Shown: positions 14,222 through 23,780, counted from the stretch's first letter. The stretch is DNA of 64,000 nt from Panonychus citri (GCF_014898815.1 NW_026515416.1:1887640-1951639), one strand, 5' to 3'. Notes: generated by a model from the letters alone, not told the origin. Numbers and translations are program-made.

Positions 14222-15160
14222 TGATAAGTTAAAAAGGTAAGCAATCTTCAAGTAATAATGAATATCATTTACCGATTCAAAATTATCACAATTCTTATTT
14301 CAAAACAATAATAAAATGCTCAAACTAAATTGAATATCATCATAACCTGTGCTCTAATTATTACTGTAAAATTGTATTTTCTCGTATCCAATCTTACCTT
14401 GAAAGGTTTTGATTGAATTCAATAAATTACCTCCTTAATCCTTACTCTTTGCTTTCTTTCTTTCTTTTTGTTTGACCTAAAGATATAAAGTATTCGCTTT
14501 AGTAAAGGTTTAATTATAAAACGATAATCAAGCCAATAGAATAATTATAATTTAAGATCATCTTGGAAGAAGAGGATTTTTTTGTTCTTGTTTTGTTTGG
14601 AGCGAATGGTATTACCTGTAACATGAAGAGTAGAAGGCAAATAGAAAGAAGAAAGAGAAAAGGAGAGTCAGAGAAAAGTGTAAAAAGAGAGGAAAGAATG
14701 AGAAGGAAAGAGAAAGAGAGAAAGAGAGAAAGAGAGAAAGATACTACTGACATTGGGTTTGTAGTGGAAGGAAAAGAGAACCTCAGTTAGATAGAGAAAT
14801 AAGAATAGATTTGATTAGTTTGGGTTCTCTTTTCATTGGCATTACAATTAATTAAGGGACCATTATGATCGATTAGTGATGGCCAATCATAATTGACCAA
14901 CTAAATTAGCTAATTAGTTGATTAGAAGAAGAAACAAGTTGAAAATGATTCTTATTACAAGCCGATTACTCTCATTTCTCTATCTATGTAATACAGACCA
15001 AACTCTATCTACTATTGTTGGTAAGAGTTTTAATTTTTTTCTGATGTTTTTATTTAGCCCTTTGGTTAATTGTAATTTTTTATGATTGACCATCGATAAT
15101 ATTGACTATCGTTAATTGTTATAGATATTTTTCAAGAAGAAAAAGTTCAATATATTAAAA
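14222..15160. other. Spacer with a purine-rich tract
   Basis: No gene is seen. A strongly purine-biased stretch runs from about 14,630 to 14,745, with repeated GAAA/GAGA units at 14,702-14,740. Frames crossing it encode only Arg/Glu/Lys or Ser/Leu/Phe runs dictated by the repeat. Confidence 0.5.
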
Positions 15161-15199
15161 ATGGATTGTTGTCCAGAATACTAAATTATATTAACCAAA

Positions 15200-15486
15200 G
15201 TAAATTCTTTGGATGAAATGAAAAATTTGACAGAAGAAGCTAAGTTTTATTATCAAAAGAAAAAATTCGATCAACAGCAACAGAAGCATGAGAATAAAAC
15301 TAGGAAATTTTGATGAACAAGGATAATTTCGAACCCAAAAATTCACTTCTACAATCCAAGAAGATATATCGAAAGGTTTTCAAAATTTTAACAAGCAATT
15401 TCAAACACGTAGAAATTTTCAACAAGGTTATTCAAATTACAGTTCTAACCAACTGAACAATTCAGACAAATTAACACGAACTTAAT
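15200..15486 (+). pseudogene. Degenerate gag-like coding relic
   Basis: Two coding-like pieces in different frames on the plus strand. The first reads LDEMKNLTEEAKFYYQKKK and runs on into a Gln-rich stretch. The second contains IQEDISKGFQNFNKQF and an Asn/Gln/Arg-rich tail. Composition resembles the basic, Asn/Gln-rich region that precedes the zinc knuckle in retrotransposon Gag, and a copia relic lies 3 kb downstream in the same orientation. No zinc knuckle is present. Assignment to a retroelement is inference; the pieces could come from another decayed gene. Confidence 0.3.
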
Positions 15487-16163
15487 GAAAAATAAAGAAG
15501 AGGTTTATGATAGGAGGGTCTCCCCTTTTCTTCACTTTTATGCTTTTTAGTTAAGGACACAACTATTTTTGGTAATAGATTTTGACAGGCTATTCAAAAA
15601 TATCATCGGTTTTCATTTCTGAACTCAAAAACGGAAGATATATAAGGCCAAAGTGCGCAACTTTTCTATATTGTAGTGACCTGGGGATTTTTCAGATTAC
15701 TACGATATTTGAGATTTAGATAGGACTTTATAAGGTCTACCGAACGCTATACTTAACATTGGTTTGTGATCAATAATTTCGGTTCTATTTTAATTCGAAA
15801 AAATCAGACGATTAGTCCGCGATCGTTGAATACTGATCTAAGACTGATGAAACTTTTTTTATAACATACTCTAATAATGGTCTACAAAAATGAATTGAAA
15901 TATTTGCGATATCTAACATATTATAGAAAAAGTTTTTAAACGATCCGAGGCTCAAAACACATGTAAAATCCCATAGACAAACAATCTAAACATGGAAAAA
16001 CTTTACTTTTCGAATTCTGGTAGATTACTTATGATATAAAAACACTTAAAAAAATGAGTTTGGAATTTTGATTTACTCATAATCGTAAAGCGTTTTTATG
16101 GAATATCTGTTAAATGAAATACAGAAGTTGAAAAGATATTGTTTATATGATACATTTATGATG
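15487..16163. other. Spacer, nothing recognised
   Basis: AT-rich sequence between the gag-like relic and the mariner element. No frame with protein-like composition and no obvious repeat was seen. Confidence 0.5.
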
Positions 16164-16165
16164 TA

Positions 16166-16187
16166 TTAGGTTGTTTCATATGGTTTT
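16166..16187. repeat. Mariner A terminal inverted repeat, left
   Basis: Perfect 22-bp inverted match to the right end. It is the 3' end of the element relative to the transposase, whose stop codon lies about 60 bp inside it. Confidence 0.95.
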
Positions 16188-16247
16188 TCACCTTTTTATT
16201 TCTTTATAACTTTTGTTCTAAAGGTCATATTGACCTGAAATTTTGAG

Positions 16248-17234
16248 TTACAAGTATTGACCTTTAGAATTAATCACACGTGACCATCTATCGGGTAGCT
16301 GTTGAATACCATTCATGTGACCTTCGCTATTAAGGTTATTTACCGCTGTTTCCAAAGCTTGTTCGAATTCATCCCAATTTTGGTGGTTGATTCCCTTGAG
16401 TCGCCTATTTAATTGGCCAAAACAACAGAAGTCCAAAGGGCTTATATCGTAAGAATAAGGAGGATGAAACAAACATGGAACTTGTTTTTCTGCCAAAAAC
16501 TCAGTAACTAGAGTTGCCTTATGTGGTCTCGCGTTATCATGAAGTAGAATAGGTCGCTCAAATGGCTTTCCGTCTAACCACTTCGGTATATACTCGTCAA
16601 GAAACTGTTTATAGACCTCAGCCGTTACAGTCGTTTTTGGCGGGAGGAGCTGCCAGAAGCAAATTCCAAAGTAATCCATGGCCATTATTAGTAATCGTTT
16701 ACCAGCATGAATATTTTGGGATACCTGAATTTCCGGTTCCTCACCTGGAAGTAGCCAAGATCTTGATTGGTTCCTATCTGGCGCCATGTAAAGTGCGACC
16801 CATGACTCATCAATAGTAACTGTTCTTTTTAACAGTGTTTTGTCCTTTGATAATCGCTCTAAATTGGATCTACAAGCTAAAACACGATGTTCCATTTGAG
16901 AAAACGACAAATCATGTGGAACCCATTTCTTCAAAATCTTCTTCATCTTAAGGTCATGGACTACAATCCTTTGGACGGTACTCAGTGGTATCTCTTCTCG
17001 ATTGGAAATTGAGCGAAGACTCCAATGTCTCGATTCCTCGAAACAAACACGAATTTTTTCAATTCGTTCATTATTTTTCTCTTCGTCAACTGATCGACCA
17101 GTATTTCTGGATGCGACAACAGGGTCACCTTGTTTAATGGCACACATCCAATTTTGGACTGACCTTTTACTGGCGGCCTTATCTCCTAACATTTTCTTCA
17201 ATTGATCATGTGTATATCCCGCTGACCACGTCAT
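16248..17234 (-). CDS. Mariner transposase (D,D34D), intact frame
   Basis: 328 residues, slightly shorter than the ~345 usual for mariner, starting at the first in-frame ATG inside the element. N-terminal paired-like helix-turn-helix region at about residues 5-110 (SAGYTHDQLKKMLGD, then SIRSISNREEIPLSTVQR-like second helix unit). The linker motif WVPHDL corresponds to the family's WVPHEL. Catalytic acidic residues are TIDESW, HDNARPH and SPLD, with exactly 34 residues between the second and third, as in true mariners. The usual YSPDLAPSDY block is divergent here (YSYDISPLDF), although the acidic position is kept. The enzyme would cut and rejoin the element ends by a cut-and-paste reaction in the nucleus. 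No stop or frameshift is present, so activity is possible; the altered motif could weaken it. Confidence 0.92.
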   Translation of the reverse strand: MTWSAGYTHDQLKKMLGDKAASKRSVQNWMCAIKQGDPVVASRNTGRSVDEEKNNERIEKIRVCFEESRHWSLRSISNREEIPLSTVQRIVVHDLKMKKILKKWVPHDLSFSQMEHRVLACRSNLERLSKDKTLLKRTVTIDESWVALYMAPDRNQSRSWLLPGEEPEIQVSQNIHAGKRLLIMAMDYFGICFWQLLPPKTTVTAEVYKQFLDEYIPKWLDGKPFERPILLHDNARPHKATLVTEFLAEKQVPCLFHPPYSYDISPLDFCCFGQLNRRLKGINHQNWDEFEQALETAVNNLNSEGHMNGIQQLPDRWSRVINSKGQYL

Positions 17235-17427
17235 AAGACACGCAAACTTACAAAAACATGTTGTTCCTGGTAATTAATTGAATTCACACAAATTTCACGA
17301 GTTTCCATTTTGAATATAAACTTAAAATAAATCACTTTAAAATGACGGTTAAATAAGCTTCAAAATGACCTATCAACGGTTTTTGTAAGTTTCGGCAAAC
17401 CTAAGATAGAGGGCGCCAAAATAGTGC

Positions 17428-17449
17428 AAAACCATATGAAACAACCTAA
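17428..17449. repeat. Mariner A terminal inverted repeat, right
   Basis: Perfect 22-bp inverted match to the left end, about 190 bp upstream of the transposase start codon. The element's promoter, if any, would lie between this repeat and 17,234. Confidence 0.95.
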
Positions 17450-17712
17450 TAGTTTGGAAATATCGCGCCAATTGCCAAAGTACCTCCATTTTGAAAAGAA
17501 TTTTTTTTCTTACCTTCCTCCATCATCTCTGTTATGCAAAATATGAATTAGTGATTATTGTTATAAACTGTGATCATAATTAACTCAATAAAATCTTAAT
17601 TCTGATTAAAAACAATTGTGCATTCTATAATCTTAATTTACATATCATTCATTAAAGCTCTTATACATTCAATTCATTAAGATAATCAATCTTTTTTAGC
17701 TTAGGTAAGCAA

Positions 17713-18297
17713 ATGAATTCACAAGAGATGTATGATGATTATGATTATGTTGCGGTTACAGAAAGCTATTAGTAAGTATTTAGCGTTTTATATTTATTAT
17801 AAAATTGAAAACGTTTTCAAACTAATTCCATTTTATTCTGTTCATATTTTAGCGAACACATCATGACCCAAACCAATCGTTTATTTTGTGCAAAGTGTGG
17901 TGAAAATGGTATCACTAATTTGGTTTTAAAAGAATACTGCGCCAATCAAAATTCCACCATGCATTCATGTGATAAATTCCCACAGGTACCATTCAAAAAT
18001 TTAACAAAATGCTACATTCACCAATTATGCTGAAATTTTGCAAGATGGAAATGCTCAAAAGGATTAGAATTCTGCGAACCCTGTCATGTAAAGAATTGTC
18101 TCCTTAGTAAAAAATGAAATGATTTGTCAACCGATTCCCCTATTCATCATTACTACTGACAAAGGTTGTTATTTGGAAAAATATTGACGCGGAATATGGT
18201 GTTGATGATCAACCTTTATTATGCCATCGTTGCTACACAAACCGTGGATCTACAGCAAGCATTGGATTGATATCATCGCAATCAAGCCATAAGAAGT
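17713..18297 (+). pseudogene. Cysteine-rich two-exon relic of unknown family
   Basis: An ATG frame from 17,713 runs 19 codons into a strong donor (GTAAGT at 17,772). An 81-bp T-rich intron ends in TATTTTAG at 17,852, and the frame continues in phase for 59 codons. It encodes an acidic Tyr/Asp-rich start (DDYDYVAV), then a zinc-binding-like CAKCGENG motif and further cysteines (KCYIHQLC). It meets TGA at 18,031, but the same frame continues in protein-like, cysteine-rich sequence (KCSKGLEFCEPCHVKNC) up to a TGA at about 18,115. A further C-x2-C segment (LLCHRCYTNRG) sits near 18,220 in another frame. The Cys spacing suggests a metal-binding protein or adaptor domain, but I do not recognise it. 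Either it is decaying, or there is a second intron I cannot place. Confidence 0.4.
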
Positions 18298-18324
18298 AAT
18301 GCTGATAAAGAAAATTTGAATGAT

Positions 18325-19075
18325 AAGGTGAAAAAGCTTTTATTTGATAAGGGGATATAACATGGAAAATCTTGTCCGTATACACCTGAACAAAATGGTA
18401 AACAGAACTTTACTTGAAATTACTCGTTGTTAATTATCGGAATCTCAATAAGATCGAAAATTTTGGGCTGAAGCAATTAGTACAGCAGACTATTTGTTAA
18501 ATCGAAGGCCATGTTCAAGTATTGAGTTCAAAATTCCGTTCGATATTTGGTTCGATAAGCAATTTGGTTATTCTCATTTGAAAACTTCTGGATGTATTTG
18601 TTTTGTTCATATACCAAAATCACAAAGAAATAAACTTAATTACAGGTTAACGAAGAATATTTTCATGGGATATTCAGATGATCATAAAGAGTATAGAGCT
18701 TATGACTCTGAGAAAAATAAATTTTTTGTCTCCCGTGACGTCATTTTTGATGAGTACAATTTTCTTGTGAATTAAACTACTGTTGTTAATATTAATATTA
18801 GTGATCCAAAGTCTTTTGCTGAAGCGATGCAAAGAAATGATCATGAGAAGTGGAATGAAATAAAATGGAAAAGGAACTTGTCGAAAGAACAGACATGATG
18901 GATATTATCAACTGTCGATGGGTATTTGTTACAAAAATTGACGGTGATGGTCAAATTAGTCGATACAAAGCTCGATTGGTCGCAAAGTGCTATACACAAA
19001 TGGAAGGTGTTGATTATCGTGACACTTTTGCTTCAGTGTCAAAGTTGATTTCAATTAGATTAGTTCTAAAAATAA
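18325..19075 (+). pseudogene. Ty1/copia integrase-reverse transcriptase relic
   Basis: Fragments of copia Pol in the right order but in several frames. First comes the integrase core motif CPYTPEQNG, preceded by a stop where the family has a codon. Next is FWAEAISTADYLLNRRP, then the integrase C-terminal region at 18,494-18,775 (SHLKTSGCICFVHIP, IFMGYSDDHKEYR). After a one-base shift near 18,860 comes the start of reverse transcriptase at 18,865 (WVFVTKIDGDGQISRYKAR, LVAKCYTQMEGVDYRDTFA). The frame then dissolves into AT-rich sequence after about residue 70 of that segment, before the YVDD catalytic block. No LTRs are recognised. This is an old, 5'- and 3'-truncated copy with no function expected. 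Confidence 0.85.
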
Positions 19076-19353
19076 TCATGATGATGAAGATGAAAGTAAA
19101 ACAACTTTATAATAACTTTAACTTTTCTCTACTTTTTCTTTCTAATTTGCCATCTTTGTACTTCATCTAACCTTAATCTTGAATAACAATTATCATCATT
19201 TTCTAGACTAGCACATCTAAAATTAAACGTCTAAATGATTCACACATAACCCATCAAAATATCATGGTTAGTGCAATGTAAAAATTATATGAAAAATTAA
19301 AAGGGGTTGAATTCGTTTCTATTTGATCACAATTAGTTGATTATTTTACCTTT

Positions 19354-19616
19354 AGCCTTCACTGGCTGTTAGGTTTGAGTTCAATTTAAACATAATTAAT
19401 TATAAGAATTAATGTCTTCACTGACTTTAATTCTTATACACAATTTAATTAACTAATTAGTATTGGTCTTCACTGACCAGTTATATTTTCACTTTTTATT
19501 TAACTTTTAATAAAAACAAATATTAACTAAAATACAATTAAGGTGATTATTGGTGATTTGACTTTGGTTACCCATCACTGGATAGCCAAAGTCAATAATT
19601 GATCTTTCTCGATCAA
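19354..19616. repeat. Cluster of five hairpins with six-base loops
   Basis: Five short palindromes, each closing on exactly six unpaired bases. (1) AGCC/GGCT, 19,354-19,367, loop TTCACT. (2) A 16-bp stem with one mismatch, 19,401-19,438, right arm GACTTTAATTCTTATA, loop TTCACT. (3) TGGTC/GACCA, 19,464-19,479, loop TTCACT. (4) A ~16-bp stem beginning GACTTTGG with one mismatch and one G-T pair, 19,558-19,595, loop ATCACT. (5) TTGATC/GATCAA, 19,599-19,616, loop TTTCTC. The stem sequences differ while the loop is nearly constant in four of five. No coding potential is seen. Function is unknown; the structure is read directly from sequence. Confidence 0.75.
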
Positions 19617-19903
19617 AATGTTGTTGTTAACTAATTGCTATATCTTTTTTCTTATATACTGATTAATTTATCTCTAGTTAAACCAAATTGAAGAGGTTTG
19701 TTTTTCTGTTTAGATTTTATCAATCAATTAATATTGATTAATATTGCAACAGTTTAGATGGAAGAGAATTGAAAATCAGTGTTGAGAATAAATTTTTCGG
19801 CTGAGTTCTCAATGAAAACGATAACAAATTTAGAAACAAAAAGAGAAATTCTTCTAATTAATTATCTAAGCACAATCAAGGTAAAAAGTCATTAGAAAAG
19901 ATT

Positions 19904-21050
19904 TTAGTCTTCTGTTTGTCTTATTAGGTAAACACTAAAGTTTTTTCCGAAAATCAAAGGCTGCGTTTTAATTGTAATAACTAATTCAATGATTTTTTTT
20001 CTTTGATCAAAATAATTTCCATTTGATTCTACAACTTTTCGCCACAACTCAGGTAGTTTTCCAATTCCCTTTCGATAAAAATCTTGATTTTTTGAGCCAA
20101 AAAACGAATCAAGAGCGTTTTTTACTTCCGGATTTGATTTGAATTTTTTTTCCTGAAGGAAGTTACTGAGAGAAAGAAAAATAGAAATAATCTGAAGGAG
20201 CAATATCAGGGGAATAAGGAGGATGAGGTAAAATTTCCCATTTCAATTCTTTAATTTTGTCTCTGACTATTTTAGCGACATGAGGTCTCGCATTGTCGTG
20301 CAGGTAAATTACACCCTTACGATTGATCAGAGATGGAGCTTTTAAAATCAATTGATCTTGAACTTTTTGGAGCTGATCAGCATAGTGTTGAGCATTAATT
20401 GTTTTACCAACATCTAACAGTTCATAATAAATGATTCCTTGACATGACCACCATACACTTAACATTACCTTAGGCGCGTGAATTGAGGGTTTAGGGGTTG
20501 AAGTTGAAGGTTCTCCAGGTTCTAACCAAGCATGTGACCTTTTCCTATTGTCTAACATAATCCATTTTTCATCGCATGTTACAATCCGACTCAGAATACC
20601 TTCATTTTACTGTTTTGATAACAAACAAGAGCAAGTTGTTAACCTATTCAGCTTCTGAGATTCAGTAAGTTCATATGGTACCCATTTACTGAGTCGCCAT
20701 TTTTTTCTTAGTTTATGTAGACACTTTCTGATTGTTTCCTTATTAACCTCGAACTCTATCGCTAACGATGAACATGTTTTCGTTGGATCCTCACTGATTA
20801 CCTGATCTAAAAGTTCCAAATCAATGTCACGTGGTTTACCTGATCTGGGTTTATCTTCAATATTAAAATCACCTGAACGGAATTTTGAATACAAATTTCT
20901 TACTGTACGATCAGTTACACAATTAGGTCCGAACACTTTACATAATTTATCAAAAACAACCGGTGCTTTGGTTCCTAGTTTAAACTCATAGAAAATGGCG
21001 ACTCGAATTTTCACTTTTTCACTCAACATAGTTAACAAAAATTTACGCAT
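19904..21050 (-). pseudogene. Mariner transposase, broken (element B)
   Basis: A second, clearly different mariner transposase. N-terminal helix-turn-helix half at 21,050-20,610, with IEDKPRSGKPRDIDLELL and linker WVPYEL. An in-frame TAA (20,607-20,609) interrupts it just before the first catalytic motif TCDEKW. The same frame resumes through YLHDNARPH and YSPDIAPSD, with 34 residues between the second and third acidic positions. A frameshift at about 20,175-20,185, immediately after the third catalytic residue, moves the C-terminal part (NFLQEKKFKSNPEVKNAL, LPELWRKVVESNGNYF) into another frame. All three catalytic acids are still encoded, but no full-length protein can be made. The C-terminal frame runs through the terminal repeat and stops only outside it. 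Confidence 0.92.
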
Positions 21051-21211
21051 TTAACTAAAATGAAACAAAATTACAAATGAACCTAATTAACAACAACTAT
21101 TTGCTTAATGGTTTGCAAGAAACCCCATCTCGATATCATCTTACTAATTGAATTAGTAGCCTGACAATTAGCGACCTCTCGAAAACGGAAAAAACTTTAG
21201 TGTTTACCTAA
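19924..21211 (-). mobile_element. Mariner element B with intact ends
   Basis: 1,288 bp bounded by perfect 26-bp terminal inverted repeats (19,924-19,949 and 21,186-21,211, starting TTAGGTAAACACTAAAG) and flanked by TA on both sides. The ends differ from element A apart from the outermost TTAGG, so this is a separate mariner lineage. The ends are undamaged although the transposase is dead, so it could still be moved by a compatible enzyme supplied elsewhere. Confidence 0.95.
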
Positions 21212-21515
21212 TATATTGTAGAGTTCGTATTTTACTTATTTCTACTTAATTACAATCTTTGTCGAGAAAAGGAAGGAAATTACAACACTAATGAAAATAT
21301 GAGCTCAAGGTTTCAGGAGTAAACATATTCGAGGAGTTGCTCAGTTCAGGAGGGGCAGGTTAGTTTTGGTTTTGAAATTGGTTACTTTCATTGTTTTATG
21401 ATGGTTTGTTTAAATTTAAATTTTTTTCTCCATCTTGCTTATTTATTTTCGAGGGTCCACAGTGAAGGATAAAACTCTCAGGAAATTGAAAACACCATAG
21501 TGATCATTGGCATAA
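21212..21515. other. Spacer, nothing recognised
   Basis: About 300 bp between mariner B and the cysteine-rich relic, with no gene or repeat seen. Confidence 0.5.
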
Positions 21516-22395
21516 TCAGCGCAAAGTTTGTTTCAGATGGTACATGACGGGTGGTTGCTTGGATGTTACTTTGCTTAGCAAGTGTCTTACATGTCCTACA
21601 TTCCGGCTTTTCTCTACATGTGTAAGAGCTACATGATAGTCTCGATTACAAACTAGACAAAAAGGTACCAAAGAGCAGGGACGGTAATTCTTAGGTTCAG
21701 GCATTAAGAAGTGACAGCGTAGGCACTGTTTGTGTCCAACATCATCGATAACTTAAGCTGTTTCATCATTTTCAAGGGTGAATTTCCATCTATGATGTAT
21801 CATCTTTGCTCTTTAACTGGTTCTAAAGGTAATGAAGTTATAATTTGGTATGATTGGAGCAAAATAGCTGGCGGTTAAGCTGCTTAATCCAATGATTTCT
21901 ACTAGATCTTCTACCACCGTTCCTATTGGTAACTGTTCTCCTTTATACATAAGCAAATAACTTGGTATCTTCATCGCATTTGATACTACCACATTCTCAC
22001 AATCCACTTGGCCATGTATGACTCTGTCAAGTTCAAAGGATCTATTCTTTTGCAGTTGACGCTCACAAATTGTTATTTTTGACTGTAACCAACTTGCCAC
22101 AATCTCGGTCTCAATTAATAGTTCTCCTATGGTTAACATCTATTAGGCAGTCGATGGATCCATGAAACGGAGGGAGTATTTTAGCGTCTGTGCCCCTGAC
22201 AAATCCATCACTTTCTCTATTTATAACTATCGAGTCACTGATTGTCATTGTAATTGTCTTAAAGGTTGTAAACTGAGTTAGAGGATATTGTTGTGAGTAG
22301 GGGCAAAGCCAACGCCTCTCGCACAAACCAACTTTGTTCGCCCCCTTTTCCCTGTCCTTTCTCTTTTTTTCCCTCACCGGCTCTATTGCCTTCAC
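21516..22395 (-). pseudogene. Cysteine-rich relic of unknown family, minus strand
   Basis: Three protein-like blocks on the minus strand. Block one (22,395-22,140) is a Lys/Arg-rich start followed by LCERRWLCPYSQQYPLTQF. Block two (22,139-21,813) is in a shifted frame, with VASWLQSKITICERQLQKN and LPIGTVVEDLVEIIGLSS. Block three (about 21,800-21,516) contains two C-x2-C pairs (KQCLRCHFLMPEPKNYRPC and PFCLVCNRDYHVALTH) followed by several His; it is preceded in frame by a stop near 21,752. The order and composition suggest one decayed gene with a C-terminal zinc-binding region. I do not recognise the family. A transposon or virus-derived origin is possible given the surroundings, but unsupported. 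Confidence 0.35.
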
Positions 22396-22410
22396 CCTTT
22401 CCTGATTTTA

Positions 22411-22508
22411 TCTCTCCTTTATTATCATTAGTTGATTAATTAAGATAATTATTTTGTTTTTCTTTTTTATTGAGCTCATTTTCAACTAATGATGATAATA
22501 AAGGAGAG
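22411..22508. repeat. Imperfect palindrome with ~25-bp arms
   Basis: The left arm at 22,411-22,435 (TCTCTCCTTTATTATCATTA...) is repeated inverted at 22,481-22,508, which has three extra bases. The ~45-bp spacer is AT-rich. It could be the outer edge of a small foldback element, but no target duplication was found. Confidence 0.7.
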
Positions 22509-22619
22509 ATCCAATTAAATTATACAAAATAGCAACATAAAAGTTTAAAAGAAAAAGAAAGAAAAACTTCATTTAAGTTTTTTCTCTCTTAAGTTGTGCA
22601 TTAAATATTGTGAATTTTC

Positions 22620-22764
22620 ATAATTGTGTTTGATATAATAAAAACAACAATAAAAACAATCAATAAAACAACAACAACAATAACAACAGCAAATAACAGC
22701 AACAAAATAACAACAACAACAACAAGTAAATAGAAGTAAAAAATTTTTTTCTCTCTCTCTCTCA
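22620..22764. repeat. CAA-rich and (TC)n low-complexity tract
   Basis: Interrupted CAA/ACA trinucleotides at 22,645-22,728, followed by a T tract and a (TC)8 run at 22,748-22,763. These lie just upstream of the plus-strand open frames and might form part of their 5' region. Confidence 0.8.
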
Positions 22765-22953
22765 ATCTCATCATCTCTCCAGTTACTCTCTTAGTTCTAT
22801 TCACTTGCCAAAGAGAGACCATATTAACAATTTTAAATAAAGGTTTCACTTTCTACTTTAATAGATTCGTACTCTAACCAATACACGATACAAATAAAAA
22901 CCAGTTGAAATAAGAGATTGGACAAAATTACAATTATCTCCATCATCTCACTC

Positions 22954-23358
22954 ATGGCTGTTTCCGCTTTTTATTTAACCGTCGTATTCAAATTATATGA
23001 CGTAATGGCAGTGCTCATCAATGATAGTCCCATTTATCATATTCTGGTGACTCTCGTTAATTATCGATGCTCTCTCACTTCAAGGCTGCAACGCATGAGT
23101 GAGAACATGATCTCACCAACAGATGGTCAAGAGGGAGATGATGGTGAAATGACTGCCACTATAGATGGAATGATCACTAATCTTAACCGTTTCATCAATT
23201 TATTGTCGACCCGAAATAATTTCAGATCTTGTGTTTGTTCACAAATTCCAGGATACTGTGATTCTCTCACTCCCCTACTTTCATACGCAAATTCATCGAA
23301 TTCAGTTAAAGTCACCTCTTCCACTGATGGACTTCCGTCCTATTCTGAATCTGAGTAA
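22954..23358 (+). CDS. Unknown protein, module 1 of a paralogous cluster
   Basis: An ATG frame of 134 codons. It has a hydrophobic start (AVSAFYLTVV), a helical-looking middle (HILVTLVNYRCSLTSRLQRM), an acidic linker with DGQEGDDGEMT, a second helical part (GMITNLNRFINLLSTRNN) and a C-terminal Cys pair region (SCVCSQIPGYC). Its core can be aligned by eye to the frame at 23,838-24,203, with matching order of helical segment, SxTD-type linker, second helical segment and FRSC/IRKC, suggesting duplication. A donor-like GAGTAAAAG overlaps its stop codon and an acceptor (GTATTAG) lies at 23,421-23,427, so the last codons may be spliced away. No family is recognised, and start and end are tentative. 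Confidence 0.4.
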   Translation: MAVSAFYLTVVFKLYDVMAVLINDSPIYHILVTLVNYRCSLTSRLQRMSENMISPTDGQEGDDGEMTATIDGMITNLNRFINLLSTRNNFRSCVCSQIPGYCDSLTPLLSYANSSNSVKVTSSTDGLPSYSESE

Positions 23359-23429
23359 AAGTAATTTTTCAAGAAATTTTTATTGTTTTCTTTTACTAAT
23401 CATTTTTTCTTTTCTTTTTTGTATTAGAA

Positions 23430-23567
23430 ATGCAACGATTGTTGGAGAGGTTGTCTAATGCCTTGGAGGATTTCCTGACATTCGGACTCGATGAAAATAT
23501 CGAGACATTGATGGAGAGGATGTTTGGATTCATCACCAGACTAAAATGGGATAGGTCGACTTTGTAA
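23430..23567 (+). CDS. Unknown short frame / exon, module 2
   Basis: 45 codons beginning immediately after a T-rich acceptor-like GTATTAG: MQRLLERLSNALEDFL, then an amphipathic C-terminal half ending in KWDRSTL. Its first bases (AAATGCAACG) resemble those that follow the acceptor of module 4 (TAATTGCAGCG), so the exon boundary appears duplicated with the module. It may be an exon joined to module 1, but the phase of the best donor does not keep this frame open. Treat it as coding-like sequence of uncertain structure. Confidence 0.3.
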   Translation: MQRLLERLSNALEDFLTFGLDENIETLMERMFGFITRLKWDRSTL

Positions 23568-23576
23568 TAAGCTCTG

Positions 23577-23780
23577 ATGACGAAGTCCAAGATGAATAAT
23601 ATCATCTTTATACTGATGCAATCGCAAAACCTTAAACGAGCTATGTATTTAGGGAACATAGATGAGACAGATTGTTACCACTCTCTTCAAATTTTCGAAG
23701 ATCTCATTAGTAATAGCTTGAACTCTTTTGATCAATGTGAAGAAATTAATCAACCAAATAAACGGTTTTTACTCTTTTAA
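23577..23780 (+). CDS. Unknown short frame / exon, module 3
   Basis: 67 codons. The informative part is LGNIDETDCYHSLQIFEDL and the next residues up to a donor-like GTGAAG at about 23,740. An acceptor-like TATTTAG precedes GGAACATAG at 23,650, so the real exon may be only about 23,651-23,739. An intron from 23,740 to the acceptor before module 4 would be about 95 bp, in line with other short introns here. Function unknown. Confidence 0.28.
   Translation: MTKSKMNNIIFILMQSQNLKRAMYLGNIDETDCYHSLQIFEDLISNSLNSFDQCEEINQPNKRFLLF

Larger units (their letters stand above)
16166..17449 (-). mobile_element. Complete mariner element (element A)
   Basis: A 1,284-bp element bounded by terminal inverted repeats that match perfectly for 22 bp (16,166-16,187 and 17,428-17,449, starting TTAGGTTGTTTCATATGG). 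It is flanked by the TA dinucleotides (16,164-16,165; 17,450-17,451) expected from mariner insertion. It contains one uninterrupted transposase gene on the minus strand occupying most of its length. Size, repeat length, TA duplication and D,D34D spacing all fit the mariner family. Intact ends plus an intact frame suggest recent arrival or recent activity. Confidence 0.95.

Noticed and set aside
14514..14790. Overlapping Ser/Leu-rich (minus) and Arg/Glu/Lys-rich (plus) frames
   Set aside because: Both are readings of the same GAAA/GAGA purine tract.
16562..17205. Plus-strand frames opposite the mariner A transposase
   Set aside because: Shadows of the transposase on the other strand, which has all catalytic motifs.
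16166..21211. TTAGG at the mariner ends taken as arthropod telomere repeat
   Set aside because: Only single TTAGG units, each at a transposon terminus; no tandem array.
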